From positions 248,001-312,000 of the forward strand of contig NZ_JAUHLN010000003.1 of the NCBI RefSeq assembly GCF_030412265.1: a DNA stretch of 64,000 bases. The letters run 5' to 3'. The notes beneath the pieces were generated by a model. It searched no databases and had not been told where the DNA came from. It was given only the letters and a program-made list of their open reading frames with translations. Source of the DNA: Fictibacillus terranigra. Its GTDB lineage: Bacteria > Bacillota > Bacilli > Bacillales > Fictibacillaceae. Positions 62,666 to 64,000 of the stretch are shown here, in pieces. Position 1 is the first letter of the stretch; each line of letters starts with the position of its first letter. Both the position numbers and the translations under genes were made by a program.

Positions 62666-63307
62666 TTATTTAGAGGACTTTAAACTCATGACTCCTTCCA
62701 TCAGCCACGGTGAGAGATACGCTTCAAAGGCAGATGCAACAGCCAAAAACAGTCCGACTGTTATAATAAGCGCCGAATATTTAAAGAACTTTGGAAAAAA
62801 GGGCTCACTTGATTTTTTCCAAAACTGCTGCCTGATCATTTTTATAGAAAATAGAATTGAGGCAGCAGCAGCGACGATCAACCCTGGAACCAGAATCAGG
62901 TTTTGCGGCAGAACGGAAACAAATGCGAGCAGGAATCCGTGCCAGCCCATCTGGTTGACGAGAAACCCGACGGTAAACCCGATGACTACCCCTTTTATGA
63001 ACAGCATGACCAGAATAACCGGCAGACCGATAACAGACAGCCCTAAAATCCACATGACCAGTATATATTTAATATAGTGGCTGTAGCTTTGTGAAAACAT
63101 ATCCTTTGGATCGGCGAAGCTTCCATTGGATACCTCTCCAAAAAAACGGGACAAATAATTCAGGAGGTCCTGTTTTTGGACGAGGGTGAGGCTGTTAACA
63201 ATCACAGCTCCAAAAATAACGCCCATCAGTAAGAGGACGGATACAAACACATACAGTGAATAATGCTCCTGAAGATGAAACAGTACAAACCTTTTCATAG
63301 ACCGCAT
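62666..63307 (-). CDS. spoIIM: stage II sporulation protein M, SpoIIM
   Basis: Subunit of the SpoIID-M-P engulfment machine in the mother-cell membrane. The 213-residue protein has about five membrane helices and the family core GLPVILVMLFIKGVVIGFTVGFLVNQMGWHG and SVLPQNLILVPGLIVAAAAS. The start ATG at 63307 follows GGAGG. A SigE-like ACATACC-N13-CATAGAAT pair (63337-63364) lies before it but the -35 fits poorly. Next to fur as in B. subtilis. Confidence 0.95.
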   Translation of the reverse strand: MRSMKRFVLFHLQEHYSLYVFVSVLLLMGVIFGAVIVNSLTLVQKQDLLNYLSRFFGEVSNGSFADPKDMFSQSYSHYIKYILVMWILGLSVIGLPVILVMLFIKGVVIGFTVGFLVNQMGWHGFLLAFVSVLPQNLILVPGLIVAAAASILFSIKMIRQQFWKKSSEPFFPKFFKYSALIITVGLFLAVASAFEAYLSPWLMEGVMSLKSSK

Positions 63308-63371
63308 CTCTATTTCCTCCCTTAATCTCTTAATTCATTCTATGAATGTCAGAGGGAGGTATGTCTATTTT

Positions 63372-64000
63372 TTAGTTGGTAGATTTGTCTGAAGCGACTT
63401 TACCGTACTTGCCGCCACCGCCTGAATGAAAAGACAGCTTGCCCTCCCTGGCACGCAGAATGTGATGAACGATCGGTTCCGGTGCGGCTTCCATTAAATC
63501 TTTTTCTTCCACTTCATGCAGGATCGCCATGTCCGTGCCAAAATGATTTCGTAATTTTTGCAGCGTTTTTGGTCCAAGTGCCGGGATGAACTCCAGCGGA
63601 ACTTGATGGATGTAGGGCGGTCTTTCCTTCGCATATGACAGTGGCCGGGCGGCAGCTCCTAGTTCGTTGATCCGGTTTTTTACTCCTCGTATCGTTTTGG
63701 AGCTCCCGCATTGCGGGCATGACGTCCCTTCCTCCTCCACGATCATCGCAGAGCAGTTGGCACAGGTCGTTTCATAGTACTTGCCAAGCCTCGGATTTAA
63801 GCCGTAGTTTGCCGTAACCCTTCTTCCCTGTTCCTGTCGAAGTGCCATTTTGAATTCCAGAAAGGTTGGCTTCTCCATTACAATCGTCTGATATTCCCGC
63901 CCGATTTTTTCCAAAGAATGCGCGTCTGAATTAGATAGGAATGGATAGGCTCTCAATTCTTCCACAGAAAGAGCCATTGTTGTATCTGAACTTAACCCAA
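63372..64000 (-). CDS. endonuclease Q (YqxK type), N-terminal part beyond the window
   Basis: About 209 C-terminal residues are visible; the frame stays open across the right edge, so the ATG at 63977 is internal. The PHP remnant LSSDTTMALS and NSDAHSL is followed by a zinc ribbon, CANCSAMIVEEEG then CPQCG, and a helix-hairpin-helix region (PALGPKTLQKLRNHFG). The domain order is that of EndoQ, a nuclease that cuts DNA at deaminated bases and apurinic sites. B. subtilis YqxK is of this type at the same place. Confidence 0.85.
   Translation of the reverse strand, partial: GLSSDTTMALSVEELRAYPFLSNSDAHSLEKIGREYQTIVMEKPTFLEFKMALRQEQGRRVTANYGLNPRLGKYYETTCANCSAMIVEEEGTSCPQCGSSKTIRGVKNRINELGAAARPLSYAKERPPYIHQVPLEFIPALGPKTLQKLRNHFGTDMAILHEVEEKDLMEAAPEPIVHHILRAREGKLSFHSGGGGKYGKVASDKSTN

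Overview
The window comes from the chromosome of an endospore-forming Bacillaceae bacterium. Nearly every gene has a recognisable Bacillus subtilis counterpart. The order follows the B. subtilis stretch running from yqxK, spoIIM, fur and xerD through spoVA, spoIIA, res, serA, gudB, sleB, cmk, der and spoIVA to hbs, mtrAB and menG. Almost all genes lie on the minus strand; the plus-strand genes are ypzI, an unnamed 72-residue gene, fer, serA and ypuF. I see no rRNA, tRNA, insertion sequence, prophage or CRISPR array. The genus cannot be fixed from the sequence alone. Differences from B. subtilis include a MqnP-type prenyltransferase beside menG, plsY beside der, two tandem purine nucleoside phosphorylases, and a B12-binding MerR regulator.

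Regions, left to right. Positions 1-3200: quinone tail and ring steps (UbiA-type prenyltransferase, menG, hepS), mtrB (TRAP), folE and HU. 3400-6700: spoIVA, yphF, yphE and a SpoVIF-family gene. 6800-13250: phospholipid and ribosome-assembly genes (gpsA, plsY, der, plsC) with an S1-type protein and cmk. 13350-18500: ypfB, a PilZ c-di-GMP protein, the germination pair sleB-ypeB, prsW and ansA. 18550-29100: ypdA, gudB, ddl, a MecA paralogue, the B12-MerR regulator, a CBS protein, the ypbF-ypbE-ypbD genes and ypbB-recQ. 29370-32560: fer, serA, hisJ and a tiny membrane protein. 32700-38730: resE-resD and resC-resB-resA. 38780-48030: rluB, spmA-spmB-dacB, the type III polyketide pair bpsA-bpsB, scpA-scpB, ypuF, ppiB and lysA. 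48140-56440: a lysine riboswitch, the seven-gene spoVA operon, the spoIIA operon (spoIIAA, spoIIAB, sigF) and dacF. 56500-64000: nucleoside catabolism (deoB, two PNPs, pdp), xerD, yqzK, fur, spoIIM and the C-terminal half of endonuclease Q.

How it fits together: a large share of the genes serve sporulation and germination. They cover forespore sigma factor control (SpoIIA), dipicolinate transport (SpoVA), cortex maturation (DacB, SpmA, SpmB, DacF), coat basement (SpoIVA), engulfment (SpoIIM) and cortex lysis (SleB, YpeB). Candidate promoters match this: a SigG-type promoter before spoVAA, a SigF-type promoter before dacF and a SigH-type -35 before spoIIAA. Respiration and redox functions (Res system, menaquinone, ferredoxin, bacillithiol reductase, Fur) form the second theme.

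Points most worth a second look: the CarH-like B12 regulator; the divergent purine nucleoside phosphorylase with both base-recognition residues changed; the lysine riboswitch and terminator before lysA; a Fur-box-like palindrome with no obvious target; a terminator-like hairpin overlapping the spoIIA promoter; and a 57-residue membrane protein gene between hisJ and resE.
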